The notes: a model not told the origin generated them from the letters alone. 64,000 bases of DNA from Tolypothrix sp. FACHB-123 (GCF_014697075.1 NZ_JACJRE010000002.1:186001-250000); one strand, 5' to 3'; positions 1-9,668 are shown, counted from the first letter of the stretch. Made by a program: numbers and translations.

Positions 1-356
1 GATCGCAAAATAGATAAATATCAAATGGATATGCTGCTTAAGATAGATAAATATAAATATTTTCAACTATTTGTCAACTCAGGTTTAGATGAAATAACCT
101 ATACAACATCAATAAATTGGTCATTTTGGCTCTAACTGGTAATTGAATTTAAAAACAAAATTAATAAAACTCCACAGATTAAAAAATAAGTATATTATTT
201 AACGCAAGATTTTATTGTCAATCTACCGGAAGTATCACTATAAAATACCCCAATAGGGCATTGTATAAAAAGGTGTTTTTCTGCTTTTTATTAATTTAAT
301 GCCGCAGATAAATTGAGTAATTTGTGTGAATAAAAACATGACACACGGGGCACATC
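1..356. other. Intergenic leader of the cbiM operon
   Basis: AT-rich sequence with no supported gene; any upstream gene lies outside the window. I looked for a cobalamin or NiCo riboswitch ahead of the importer operon and did not recognise one. The only element I can propose is a sigma-70-like promoter, listed separately. Confidence 0.5.
215..244 (+). promoter_or_regulatory. Putative sigma-70-type promoter for cbiMQO
   Basis: TTGTCA at 215-220 and TATAAA at 239-244 are separated by 18 bases, close to the -35/-10 consensus. They lie about 110 bases ahead of the cbiM start on the same strand. This is pattern matching only in an AT-rich region. Confidence 0.35.
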
Positions 357-1280
357 ATGCATATTCCTGATGGATTTGTTTCTCTACCAGTGGCAGGGGC
401 TACTAGTCTAGCGAGTGCGGCAGCACTCTTTGTGGCGTTGGGGCGATCGCAAGACGCTTTTGGCGTTCGTCGCGCTCCCCTACTGGGTTTAACGACAGCC
501 TTTATTTTTGCGGCTCAGATGGTTAACTTTCCGGTAGCAGGAGGCACAAGCGGCCACCTGTTAGGGGGAACCTTAGCCGCAGTAGTTTTAGGCAGCCCTT
601 GGGCGGGGGCATTGTGCATTGCTACAGTCTTAATTATCCAAGCCGTGTTATTTGCCGATGGGGGAATTACAGCCTTAGGTGCAAATATTTTAAACATGGC
701 ATTTATTGGCGTTTGGGTGGGTTGGGGGTTAACTAACACTCTGCAACGGCTATTAGGGGGTTCCAAAGGGCGTTTACCTTTAGCAGCCGGGATTGCCGCA
801 GGTTTTAGTGTCGTAGTAGCTGCTGTAGCTTGTGCCATTCAGCTAGCCCTTTCGGGCACAGCACCAGCAGCCATAGTCTTAGGAGCCATGACTGGGACTC
901 ATATCCTCATTGGTATTGGTGAAGGGCTAATTACTGGGGGCGTGCTAGTTTATCTTGCTAAGCAAAGGCCAGATTTGTTACCAGGGGAGCAACACCAATT
1001 TCGCGGCTGGGTAGTACCAGTTGTTAGCATTGTTTTAGTGGCAGGAGTATTATCACTGTTTGCCTCAGCTTGGCCTGATGGCTTGGAAAGGGTAGCCGAA
1101 AATTTAGGCTTTATCGACTTAAGCGAAAAAGTACGGGTTGTTGTACCCACGCCTTTAGCCGATTATGGCATTGAGGGATTGGGAACAATCGGTACGAGTA
1201 TTGCCGGGCTGGTAGGCGCTGCTATTTGCTTTGCTGTAGCTTTTGGGATTGCTAAGGTAGTGAAACCAAATAATGCTTAA
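357..1280 (+). CDS. cbiM: Cobalt/nickel ECF transporter substrate-binding subunit CbiM with fused PDGLE domain
   Basis: Membrane S component of an energy-coupling-factor importer for Co2+ or Ni2+. The 307-residue product begins MHIPDGF, the conserved N-terminus in which the start Met amine and His2 help bind the metal, which also fixes the start. Several hydrophobic segments fill residues 1-235. A PDGLE motif near residue 240, followed by one more membrane helix, is the CbiN/NikN-like domain, fused here instead of encoded separately. The next gene (cbiQ) overlaps its 3' end by 8 bases, so translation is probably coupled. Metal specificity, cobalt or nickel, cannot be decided from the sequence. 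Confidence 0.93.
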   Translation: MHIPDGFVSLPVAGATSLASAAALFVALGRSQDAFGVRRAPLLGLTTAFIFAAQMVNFPVAGGTSGHLLGGTLAAVVLGSPWAGALCIATVLIIQAVLFADGGITALGANILNMAFIGVWVGWGLTNTLQRLLGGSKGRLPLAAGIAAGFSVVVAAVACAIQLALSGTAPAAIVLGAMTGTHILIGIGEGLITGGVLVYLAKQRPDLLPGEQHQFRGWVVPVVSIVLVAGVLSLFASAWPDGLERVAENLGFIDLSEKVRVVVPTPLADYGIEGLGTIGTSIAGLVGAAICFAVAFGIAKVVKPNNA

Positions 1281-1938
1281 GATTTCCTTAACCTTACGCT
1301 TACAACTAGCTCTCATCATCGTCATTGGGGCAGCTTTATTAAAGCACCATGCTTGGTACTACCTGGGTGCATATGGAGCGATCGCATTTTTATGGGCTTG
1401 GGTATTACAGGTACGCCTTCCTCAACTAGGAAAATTACTAGGAACAGAATTAATCTTCCTATCTTTGTTGGCTTTGCCCTTGGGATGGGAGCGAGCTAGT
1501 TTTTTGCTAGTGCGTTCTCTCATCTGTCTGATTGTGATGAATAGTTTTTTGTTAACCTTACCACCCCATAGCTTTGGGGTAGCACTCAAAAGCTTACCTG
1601 TACCACTAGCGTTAAAGGAAAATTTACTTTTAGCTGGACAATATCTAGAAATTTTGCTGTCAGAAGTAACAAGAATGCAGCGCAGTGCCCAATTACGCGG
1701 TTTAAATGGTACATCTGGCTGGTTGCGCTACGCCAGTGCGGCGATGATCGGCGCTTTGTATCTCCGTAGTCTGGATAGGGCAGAGCGCGTTTATACCGCA
1801 ATGGTAGTTCGTGGTTACAACGGACAATTACCAATAGACTCGAAATTAAAACCAAAAGAGCGTGTGGCTATATTAATAGCTGGTGCGATCGCTGCTTGTT
1901 TAACCATCAGCTCTTACCAGTTAACAATTAACAGTTAA
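1273..1938 (+). CDS. cbiQ: ECF transporter transmembrane (T) component CbiQ/EcfT
   Basis: The 221-residue integral membrane protein couples the ATPase to CbiM. Four to five hydrophobic segments are visible. The C-terminal half carries the two Ala-Arg-Gly-like coupling motifs expected of EcfT: SAQLRGL at about residues 138-144 and MVVRGY at about 177-182. The start overlaps the end of cbiM by 8 bases and the ATPase follows after 40 bases, giving a three-gene operon. The last codons and the stop lie inside a heptanucleotide repeat (1918-1938), so the C-terminal residues QLTINS may be repeat-derived. Confidence 0.92.
   Translation: MLKISLTLRLQLALIIVIGAALLKHHAWYYLGAYGAIAFLWAWVLQVRLPQLGKLLGTELIFLSLLALPLGWERASFLLVRSLICLIVMNSFLLTLPPHSFGVALKSLPVPLALKENLLLAGQYLEILLSEVTRMQRSAQLRGLNGTSGWLRYASAAMIGALYLRSLDRAERVYTAMVVRGYNGQLPIDSKLKPKERVAILIAGAIAACLTISSYQLTINS
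1918..1938 (+). repeat. Heptanucleotide repeat (3 units) overlapping the cbiQ stop
   Basis: Three exact-register 7-mers, CAGTTAA, CAATTAA and CAGTTAA, occupy 1918-1938. The final TAA is the cbiQ stop codon. This matches the short tandemly repeated repetitive (STRR) class known from heterocystous cyanobacteria. Confidence 0.75.
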
Positions 1939-1978
1939 CTCTCAGTAAGAGCGCAGTTGTGCATTTGAGTTGTGAATT

Positions 1979-2743
1979 TTGAAATCATTAACATCTAATC
2001 CCCAATCTTCAATTCATCATCCCCACGCTGCTGTGGTGGAGGTGCAAAATTTGGTGTATGCCTATGCCCATCAAGAACCAGTATTACGCGATATTTCTTT
2101 TAAATTAAATCCAGGCGATCGCGTGGCGTTGATGGGTGCAACTGGTTCTGGCAAAAGCACCTTGCTAGAAAATCTCATTGGCTTAAAACAACCACAGAGC
2201 GGGAAAATTTGGATTAATGGCATTCCTGTAGAACATAAAACTCTATCTCAAGTACGCCGTCACATTGGCTTTAGCTTCCAAGATGCTAACGACCAGTTAT
2301 TTATGCCGACTATCTTAGAAGATATTACCTTCGGGCCGCGCAATTATGGTGTACCGCCAGCCTTAGCCATCGATCGCGCAAGGCAATTGTTAGCTGATTT
2401 TGGTTTGGAAGCCTACGCTAACCGTTCAGCTCATGAACTTTCTGGTGGACAAAGACGCTTAGCTGCTTTAGCCGCCATCTTAGCCCTAGAGCCTAGCATT
2501 TTGATTTTAGACGAGCCGACTAATGGTCTAGATCCCTCTTGGCGGCGACACTTAGCACAAGTGTTGTTAAATTTACCAGTAGAAGTGATGTTAATCGCTT
2601 CCCATGACCTTAATTGGTTGGGTAAAGTAACTCAACGTGCATTGGTACTTTCCCAAGGTTCCATTCCCATAGACCGAGACATTCAGCCACTTTTGCAAGA
2701 TGGGGAGACTTTAGAAAGATTGGGTTTACCAGTAGGTTGGTAA
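1979..2743 (+). CDS. cbiO: Cobalt/nickel ECF transporter ATP-binding subunit CbiO
   Basis: Cytoplasmic ABC ATPase that powers the CbiM/CbiQ importer. In the 254-residue reading the Walker A motif GATGSGKST is at residues 53-61, the signature LSGGQ at 154-158, the Walker B LILDEP at 175-180 and the switch His at 209, so the nucleotide site is complete. The start is uncertain. The given start is a TTG with about 18 poorly conserved residues before the ABC fold; in-frame GTG codons at 2033 or 2036 would give a more typical N-terminus. It is the third gene of the cbiMQO operon, and no CbiN gene is needed because of the PDGLE fusion in CbiM. Confidence 0.9.
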   Translation: MKSLTSNPQSSIHHPHAAVVEVQNLVYAYAHQEPVLRDISFKLNPGDRVALMGATGSGKSTLLENLIGLKQPQSGKIWINGIPVEHKTLSQVRRHIGFSFQDANDQLFMPTILEDITFGPRNYGVPPALAIDRARQLLADFGLEAYANRSAHELSGGQRRLAALAAILALEPSILILDEPTNGLDPSWRRHLAQVLLNLPVEVMLIASHDLNWLGKVTQRALVLSQGSIPIDRDIQPLLQDGETLERLGLPVGW

Positions 2744-2781
2744 GGAGGTAGGGTATGGGGAGAAGGGAGACAAGATAAAAA

Positions 2782-2800
2782 CCCAATGCCCCATGCCCAA
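2782..2800. repeat. STRR-type heptamer repeat (CCCAATG/CCCCATG)
   Basis: Tandem copies of a CCCAATG-like heptamer. The same motif recurs at 5656-5690, 11627-11667, 16511-16535 and 39543-39578 in this window, always in spacers. Confidence 0.65.
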
Positions 2801-2871
2801 TTTACAAATTCAGCACAAAATTCCAGAATTATTGGATACTATGGTTGGAATTTGAACGCTGGTGAGTTTTC

Positions 2872-3351
2872 ATGTCTGTTTCGCGTAAATATAACGTTAC
2901 TGCTCTGATGAGCCTAAGTATGGCTATATTAATTAGTGCTTGCAATGACACTAAAGCCTCCCAATGTCAGCGACTAATTCAGGCGGTGAATGCAGGGAAT
3001 TCTTTAATTGATAAAAATAAGGGACAGCAGGTGATCACAAGCCTGCAACTATCGAAAGATTTAGAAGCTGTTACCAAATCTCTAGAGGAACTGAACCTGA
3101 AAGATCCGAAGTTACAAGAATACCAAAGTCGGTTTGCGAAGAATTTTAAAAATGTGAGTCAAGCGATCGCTAAAGCCGCTAAAGCACTGGGATTAGCTAA
3201 AACAGCTGAAGCTTCCCAATCTGGGAGAGAAAAACTGCAACAGGCTAGAAAAGATATTGATACAGCATTGACAGCAGTCAGCAAAACCGCTGGTAAGGAT
3301 TCCGATAAGTTAGTAGGTGAGCTAAATAAGTACTGTAGCGAACCAGAGTAA
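2872..3351 (+). CDS. Predicted lipoprotein of unknown function
   Basis: I do not recognise the family. The 159-residue product has a short basic N-terminus, a hydrophobic stretch and a lipobox (ISAC) with the lipidated Cys at residue 24, so it is predicted to be a membrane-anchored lipoprotein. The mature part is rich in Lys, Ala and Gln and predicted to be helical, with Cys residues near both ends (positions 32 and 155) that could form a disulfide. It is transcribed alone, 128 bases after cbiO with a repeat between, so a functional link to the importer is not implied. The internal HIP1 site suggests it is native. Confidence 0.75.
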   Translation: MSVSRKYNVTALMSLSMAILISACNDTKASQCQRLIQAVNAGNSLIDKNKGQQVITSLQLSKDLEAVTKSLEELNLKDPKLQEYQSRFAKNFKNVSQAIAKAAKALGLAKTAEASQSGREKLQQARKDIDTALTAVSKTAGKDSDKLVGELNKYCSEPE

Positions 3352-3641
3352 ATATTTTATTAGTCAAATTTATTACTTACTGTTGACTTTCAATATGGCA
3401 GATTTGCCCTCAATGATTTTCTAGCTATACTAGTTGATTAGCCTGTTTAAGTAACAAATGAGATAGTAGCTATTATCTCGATTGGGTATGAACATAACAA
3501 TCTTGTATAAAGTCTAGGGAATAAATTTTATTGGACAGTGACAACAATAGCAGTCAAAATTTGAACTGTTGTTCGTAGGTTCAGTAAAAATCACCACATA
3601 CAGCAAATCTCTAAACCACTCACACCATTGCGAGTCAGCCT

Positions 3642-4301
3642 ATGAAAGCGGAATTGATTGAATTAATAAATAGACTGTTCCAAGTCTTGCAAATTAATAT
3701 GCGATGGATGACTTGGAACCTTTTTCTAGCTTTTATACCCTTAGCCTTAAGTTTCTGGCTATTCCGTAAAAATCGCCGTAGGTCTTGGGTTTGGTGGCTA
3801 GGATTAATAGTTTTCTATGCATTTTTACCCAATGCGCCCTACCTTTTAACTGATGTCATTCATCTGATAGATGATATCCGCACAATTCAATCAGTGTGGA
3901 TTATTACTTTAATATTAATGCCCCTTTACTTAGTAGTAATTCTAGCTGGCTTTCAAGCTTACGTAATATCTCTAATCAACTTAGGTCACTATTTAAACTT
4001 AATTGGCAAAAGTCAGTGGATTTTCAGGGTTGAGTTGATTACCCATGCACTCTCGTCTATAGGTATTTATTGGGGGCGATTTTTGCGTTTTAATAGTTGG
4101 GATTTCATCACCCAGCCTGATGCAGTACTTACCAAAGGGATAGAGGAACTTCTAGGAAAACAGCCTTTAGTGATTATTGCTATTACTTTTGCCATTCTCA
4201 CAGGTTTATATGCAATTATGAAACGTGTATCTTTGGGATGGGTTCGCAAACCGCAAACTGAAGTAGCCATCAATTCTCAACAAGCAAAAAATGGCTCGTA
4301 A
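3642..4301 (+). CDS. DUF1361 family membrane protein
   Basis: The 219-residue integral membrane protein has about five or six hydrophobic helices. The FLPNAPYLLTDVIHL segment at about residues 61-75 and an early WNLFLAFIPL segment are the hallmarks of the DUF1361 family. No catalytic function is known to me. It stands alone, with a 290-base spacer on the left and a heptamer repeat (TGTTGAC units) directly after its stop. Confidence 0.8.
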   Translation: MKAELIELINRLFQVLQINMRWMTWNLFLAFIPLALSFWLFRKNRRRSWVWWLGLIVFYAFLPNAPYLLTDVIHLIDDIRTIQSVWIITLILMPLYLVVILAGFQAYVISLINLGHYLNLIGKSQWIFRVELITHALSSIGIYWGRFLRFNSWDFITQPDAVLTKGIEELLGKQPLVIIAITFAILTGLYAIMKRVSLGWVRKPQTEVAINSQQAKNGS

Positions 4302-4483
4302 ATTGTTGACTGTTGACTAGTAAGTCTAAAGAAAGATGAAACTTCACCCTCCTTGACGTGAAATAAATCCAGACTCAATGTTTTTGGTTGCCAAAACTAC
4401 ATTGAAAAAATATGCCATCAGAACTTTGAATATTAGCTTTTTAATTCTGATGTTTCTGGTCACGTTGCTAGGAGGGATATTAT

Positions 4484-5656
4484 ATGCAAACAATTTCTAG
4501 AGAAGAAATTAAGCCACTACTACAACAGCCCAAGGGCAATTGTGTTTCAATTTATATGCCAACTCACCCGGTTGGGACAGAAGTGCGACAAGACCCAATT
4601 CGGTTTAAAAACTTAATTAAGGAAGCAGAAGCATACTTAATTGATGGAGGTATGGAAACGCAAGAAGCAACTGCATTGTTGCAACCAGCGATTAATCTTG
4701 ATACCCAAGAATTTTGGGAGCAAATGGGAGAATTGGGACTGGCAATTTTTATTTCTCAATAATTTTTCCGTTACTATACCTTACCCTTAAATTTTCAAGA
4801 ATTGGTAGTAGTAACAGATAGATTTCACATCAAACCGCTGCTACCAATTTTAAATGGTAATGGTAGTTTTTATATTTTGGCTTTGAGTCAACAAGATGTG
4901 AGATTTTTTGAGGGAACTCACTACACTATTAATGAGGTAGAGTTAGAAAATCTGCCAAAAAGCCTTGAACAAGCTGTCAATCAAGATGAAACAGCGAAAG
5001 CAGGCCAGTTTCGCATTGGTACAACTAAAGGCGGAACTGCTAATTCTTTTGTCCAGCCAGGGGATTTTCACGGACAGGGAAGTCCCGATCGCGATCAACA
5101 TCAAGAAGAAATTCGGCAATTCTTTTATGTTATTGATAAAGCATTGCACGAAAAACTTCGAGATGAAACAGCGCCTTTGGTATTGGCTGGAGTAGAGTAT
5201 CTTCTACCTTTATATAGACAAGCTAATACCTACCAGCATTTAATGGCAGAAGGTATCACGGGGAATCCAGAAATACTCAGTGCTCAAGATTTGCACGATC
5301 GCGCTTGGCCAATTGTTGAGGCTGATTTTCAAAAGTCACAGCAAGAATTTCTCGATCGATTCCATCAACTCTTTGGTGGTGATACTGGTAAAGCTACCAA
5401 TGACCTCAAAAAAATCATCCCGGCTGCTTATTTTCAACGAATAGATTCATTATTAGTTGCAGTTGGTCAACAGCAATGGGGTTTGTTTGACCCCAGTTCA
5501 GAAGCAGTTTATGTGCATGAAAATAAAGAAACTGGTGATGAGGATTTGTTGGATTTAGCGGCAACTCATACCTTATTAAATGGTGGCACTGTTTACGCTG
5601 TTCCACCTGAGCAAATACCCTTTAGCACGCCTGTTGCCGCAATTTTCCGATATTGA
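4484..5656 (+). pseudogene. baeRF-type (archaeo-eukaryotic release-factor-like) gene interrupted by an in-frame stop
   Basis: Two open segments, 4484-4762 (92 residues) and 4763-5656, are in the same frame and read as one bacterial archaeo-eukaryotic release-factor-like (baeRF, family-3-like) protein of about 390 codons. The first half begins MQTISREEIKPLL and ends LAIFISQ. A TAA at 4760-4762 follows, and the frame continues FFRYYTLPLNFQELVVVTDRFHIKPLL without any base gained or lost. The downstream part has no decay over 290 codons. Either the stop is a recent nonsense mutation, or a sequencing error, or it is read through. The segment from 4802 is unlikely to be a gene of its own, because its family needs the N-terminal part. 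A good ribosome site, GGAGGG, lies about 10 bases before the ATG. Confidence 0.8.
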
Positions 5657-5690
5657 TGGGTATGGGGCATGGGGCATTGGGCATTGGGAT
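5656..5690. repeat. STRR-type heptamer repeat
   Basis: Repeats of GGGCATT/GGGCATG-type units, the complement of the CCCAATG/CCCCATG family seen elsewhere in the window, lie in the spacer between the convergent baeRF gene and the PEP-synthase-like gene. Confidence 0.65.
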
Positions 5691-5732
5691 AAAATTTCTC
5701 TGTGTTGTCCTCCTTATCCCCTTTGTTACACC

Positions 5733-8135
5733 CTAACCGCCTTTCATCTGTCGCCGTGCGGCTTCTAGAATTAAGCGATGTTCTGCACGGGCGATCGCGT
5801 GATATGTTCGCTCTACTGCATCTGGTTCTACAGAAATTGCTGTAATTCCCCATTGTACTAAGCGGTCAATCATTTCTGGATACAATACTGGTGCTTGACC
5901 GCAGATTGTACAGGGGATACCGGCATCTTTGGACATTTCGATCAGTTGAGCGATCGCACTCATGACAGCCGGTTGAAGTTCATTAAATCTTCTGGCTAGT
6001 TGTTCTTGCTCTCGATCTACTCCTAATAGCAGTTGAGTAAGATCATTTGTGCCGATGGAAATTCCTTCTACACCTGCTTTGACATATTCTGGGAGTAAAA
6101 ATAGAACGCTGGGAACTTCTGCCATAATCCATAGTTGAAACTGGGGTAATTGGGTTAATCCAGCTTGCTCAACTTTTTGGCGACACAGAGAAAATTCTTC
6201 AACGCTACGGACAAAGGGTAACATGAGGTTGACGTTGCTGTACCCAGCTTTTTGGACTTTGGCTAAGGCGGCTAATTCTAACTCAAAGATTGTGGGATTG
6301 AGTAAATAGCTAAAAATACCCCGATCGCCTAAGACGGCTTGTGATGTAGATTGATGTTCTTGGGGAAAGGAAGGTAACTCGTGCGATCGCCAATCTAAGG
6401 AGCGATATAATACTGGTCGTGGTGCAAAGCCACAAGCAAATTGCATAATCTGCTCAGTCCAGCGCTCTAATAATTCTGCTTGTCGCCCATCGGTTAACCA
6501 ACTATTGGGGTGTTGTCCTTCTAGTACGGTTAACATCATCAATTCTGAGCGCAATAACCCAACTCCGTCTACAGGTAAGCTTTGTACTTGCTCTATTAAG
6601 CTGCTTTGGCTCAGGTTTAATAGTAGCTGGGTTGCAATTAACGCTGGGGAAGTTATGCCAAAAGCACGCAGAGGTGGGGATTCCCAGGAATGAGATTTAG
6701 CAGGCGTTGAAGGTAGGGGGGAATGAGAATGATTGAGTTCGAGATTTTCCGGTGAACCGCCTTTAGCTGCAATTCTTTCTATGGTTATGTCTTCTCGCAC
6801 GCGAGAAACTTCGCCGCGATCGCCATCTACAAGTAATCTTTCACCAGGTTGAATTAAGGCGGTGACATCGGTAGCACTGACTACTGCGGGAATACCCAGT
6901 TCTCTCGCTAGGATTGCGGCATGGCTAGTTAATCCGCCTTTCTCTGTAATAATACCCGCTATCTTCTGTAATATTGGCAACCAATCCGGGGTAATAGTTT
7001 TGGCAACTAAAATCACGTCTTGGGGTAGCTGTTCCGGTTTTAATTGGGAATTGGCAATTACATAGGCATTAGCTGTAACGCGCCCTCTAGCTGCTCCTAA
7101 GCCCTTAATAATCTGAACGTTGGGAATTGCTGATTGGGGGGCGCTAACTTGTGTCAGGTAGAGTTTGGGAACTGGATTAACTTGAGAAATTGTCCATTCA
7201 ATGTCAAATTCGCTACCCAATTCGCTGACTAGCTGATTGCCTAAAACAATTACTTGTTGCAGGTATTCTGCTTGCAAAGAGTATTGTTTTTGTTTGCTTT
7301 CTTCCAATAGATAGGCTACTAGGCAAGTATTATCTAATGCCAATACAGACGGCGTTACTGGTTGCAAGCTATCTTTAGTTGCGGGATTTTCAATTCGGTA
7401 AGCGAGGATTTTACTGCCTAGCTGTTGCTCGATTAATTGCCCAGTTTCTGGTTGAATGTAGTAGACATCGGGTAAAACTTCACCATTGGCGATCGCTACT
7501 CCTAATCCCCAAGTAGCTGTAATTTCCCAACCCGAAGTATTCGCATGAAATAAGCCACTAGCCATTGCATTACGCACTGGTTGGACTAAAACCGCGAAAT
7601 TTACTTTTCTCAGGTCAGTGCCTGTACGTTGCCAATATAATAAACTTCTGGCGCGGAATAATTGGCTCCAAGTACGCTTTAACCCAGAGGCGATCGCTTC
7701 TTGGTTACAAGGACAAAAAACAGATTCTAGTAATCCTGATATATTCCCTAATGCCTTTGTAGCGTTTGGCACCATTACTGTGGGGCGGAAAATCAGATAT
7801 TCAGTTTCCCATGCTCTAGCGGCTGCGAGAATTTTTCCTACCCAAGATATTGGTACAGAGGCAGTAATAATTTCCTGACGCAAACGACCAGCTACCTGCT
7901 GAAGTTGACGCCAATTCGTCACATCTAGATACAACGAAGAATGAGGTAAGTCAGCAACTAATGATTCGGAACTATTAAGATTTTCTAAAAATTGTTGCAA
8001 AACCTCTGCACCAACAACAAAACCAGGTAATACAGGATAGCCACGCTGCATTATTCGGCTCAAGTAAAACGCTTTATCACCTACCTTGGCGCGGTCTTGG
8101 AGTTTAATTTGGTCAAGCCAGTAGAGTTTGTCCAC
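5733..8135 (-). CDS. Phosphoenolpyruvate synthase-like (PPDK-family) enzyme
   Basis: The 800-residue product has the three-part layout of PEP synthase and pyruvate phosphate dikinase. An ATP-grasp/pyruvate-binding N-terminal part covers about residues 1-330. A swivelling phosphohistidine domain has the GGLTSHAAIL motif with His at about 405. The C-terminal PEP-binding barrel carries LLRSE, RSLDWRS, GTNDLTQ and CGQAP with the catalytic Cys near 745. Length is close to E. coli PpsA (about 790). The N-terminal ATP site is divergent: the usual VRSSA stretch reads FRPTV, keeping the Arg only. The reaction is therefore best stated as probable pyruvate to PEP conversion, or a related phosphotransfer. 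It is transcribed alone, convergent with the baeRF gene. Confidence 0.8.
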   Translation of the reverse strand: MDKLYWLDQIKLQDRAKVGDKAFYLSRIMQRGYPVLPGFVVGAEVLQQFLENLNSSESLVADLPHSSLYLDVTNWRQLQQVAGRLRQEIITASVPISWVGKILAAARAWETEYLIFRPTVMVPNATKALGNISGLLESVFCPCNQEAIASGLKRTWSQLFRARSLLYWQRTGTDLRKVNFAVLVQPVRNAMASGLFHANTSGWEITATWGLGVAIANGEVLPDVYYIQPETGQLIEQQLGSKILAYRIENPATKDSLQPVTPSVLALDNTCLVAYLLEESKQKQYSLQAEYLQQVIVLGNQLVSELGSEFDIEWTISQVNPVPKLYLTQVSAPQSAIPNVQIIKGLGAARGRVTANAYVIANSQLKPEQLPQDVILVAKTITPDWLPILQKIAGIITEKGGLTSHAAILARELGIPAVVSATDVTALIQPGERLLVDGDRGEVSRVREDITIERIAAKGGSPENLELNHSHSPLPSTPAKSHSWESPPLRAFGITSPALIATQLLLNLSQSSLIEQVQSLPVDGVGLLRSELMMLTVLEGQHPNSWLTDGRQAELLERWTEQIMQFACGFAPRPVLYRSLDWRSHELPSFPQEHQSTSQAVLGDRGIFSYLLNPTIFELELAALAKVQKAGYSNVNLMLPFVRSVEEFSLCRQKVEQAGLTQLPQFQLWIMAEVPSVLFLLPEYVKAGVEGISIGTNDLTQLLLGVDREQEQLARRFNELQPAVMSAIAQLIEMSKDAGIPCTICGQAPVLYPEMIDRLVQWGITAISVEPDAVERTYHAIARAEHRLILEAARRQMKGG

Positions 8136-9019
8136 TCAATTTTGTTGTTCTCTGTTGTAAATCATTTGCTCTGGTCACAGTAGTAACCATTTGTGAAAGA
8201 ATGAAAAAAAGTTAATGATTAGTAGTTAAACAGCAAATAGTACTGCAAGAAGAAATTGGTAATTACTTTTCCCCAGGTTTTCAGGTATCGCCAATGGGTG
8301 GTTTATTTACACGTCCTCTTGACTAGTTATCTAACCTTTTGCTTGTCTAAGTATGCATACCTAACAGTTGTACAGCAGTTGTGGTACTGCACTCGTCTAT
8401 TTTTGACCTTGTCTGGTGGCAAAACTGAATATTTACAGACTCACAAGTCAAGTCAAAAAACTAAAACAGGATAAGTTTATGACGGAAATTGCTACCTATG
8501 GTTAGCGCCTGAGTCTCATGACCTTGTAAATGCATAGCTTTTGATTCACGCCAGTTATACTCCTCAAATCGCGATCGTGGATGCAAATCTTGACTGTATG
8601 GTTAAATATAGCAATTTGCAGTACAATATTAAGCTTAAATTATTTATCAAAATTAAATAACCATACATTCAGCTTTAAATTACTACATTTAACCAATATC
8701 ATAAATAGACTGCTAGCAGAATTAAAATTATTTATCTCTGATATTCTCAAGGGTAATTCATAATTACTAAATTACTCTATAGAGTATTGCTATCAAGAAT
8801 TGCTTAGTTCTACTTTTTCAGTGCAGTAATCACATTCAATGGCTATATATATATAAGAATCCACTTTAATTATTGAATTTCTCTCTCTAGGTAGAGCACA
8901 AAGAAGGAACAACAGCTAAAAGATAAGTGTACAGAGTATTTACAAAAATCAAATCACAGTCCTAGAGAACTTAATTAATTCATTGCAGCCAATGTTTTTC
9001 CTCTCTATCGTGATGATTC
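8136..9019. other. Intergenic region without a supported gene
   Basis: This is a divergent spacer of 884 bases, rich in AT. Open frames at 8256-8474 and 8581-8763 have no recognisable family, no good ribosome site and odd composition, so I do not call them. I see no structured RNA or clear operator. Promoters for both flanking genes must lie here. Confidence 0.5.
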
Positions 9020-9451
9020 ATGAGCCTTGATATCCAAACTATTCTCTTTAGATTGTGCATGGCATTAGTAAGTGGCGCAATCATCGGCGTAGAAAGACAA
9101 CTGAGAAACAAACCCGCTGGGTTGAGAACTCACATGTTGGTAAGTATGGGTGCAGCTATTTTTACTCTCATACCCTTGTCTACAGTAGATCTAAATCCTA
9201 ATGCTGATGCTCTCTCACGAGTAATTCAAGGTATCGCAGCTGGTGTAGGATTTCTCGGTGCAGGAGAAATTTTGCGTCAATCTTCGGAAGAATCGCAAAG
9301 GATTGAAATTCACGGATTAACATCAGCTGCGGCGGTTTGGGTTTCCGCAGCTATAGGAATTGCAGCAGGATGTGGCTTATGGCAATTGGGATTAATAGGT
9401 GCTTTACTAACTTTTTTAGTGCTGAATTTTTTTAAAAAATTAGAAAAATGA
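9020..9451 (+). CDS. MgtC/SapB family membrane protein
   Basis: The 143-residue inner-membrane protein has about four helices. The MgtC signatures are clear: GVERQ near residue 24, AGLRTHMLVSMGAA at about 33-46, GVGFLGAG at about 76-83 and GLTSAAAVWVSAAIG at about 99-113. Only the membrane MgtC domain is present; the C-terminal ACT-like domain of virulence MgtC is absent, as in many environmental homologues. Proposed roles in the family involve Mg2+ limitation and modulation of membrane ATPases. A Ca2+ P-type ATPase gene lies 2.2 kb away, but there is no operon link. Confidence 0.88.
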   Translation: MSLDIQTILFRLCMALVSGAIIGVERQLRNKPAGLRTHMLVSMGAAIFTLIPLSTVDLNPNADALSRVIQGIAAGVGFLGAGEILRQSSEESQRIEIHGLTSAAAVWVSAAIGIAAGCGLWQLGLIGALLTFLVLNFFKKLEK

Positions 9452-9668
9452 ATTAATTATTGTTCGTGAGAGTAATTAATTGGCATTCCCCAATTTTTAC
9501 CTTTTGCAGATTCTTACTTCCCGGCTGTTGCAATGGATCTACCCGAAGCCGCACATATTGACAGTATTGAGGCATTACAGCTTGTAAGTTGGTAATTACA
9601 CTAATCTATATTAAAAAACGTAAATAAATTTCAACTCTTACTAATGACAAATGATAGTTTTTATCTTC

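Noticed and set aside
1-356. Cobalamin or nickel/cobalt riboswitch before cbiM
   Set aside because: No conserved box or convincing pairing recognised.
4802-5656. Independent gene after the baeRF stop
   Set aside because: Same frame and same family as 4484-4762; it begins in the middle of the fold.
8256-8763. Two small open frames in the spacer before the MgtC gene
   Set aside because: No family, no ribosome site, odd composition.
9485-9597. Coding-like frame FADSYFPAVAMDLPEAAHIDSIEALQLV after the MgtC gene
   Set aside because: Reads like protein but has no start and is under 40 codons; may be a fragment, not enough to call.
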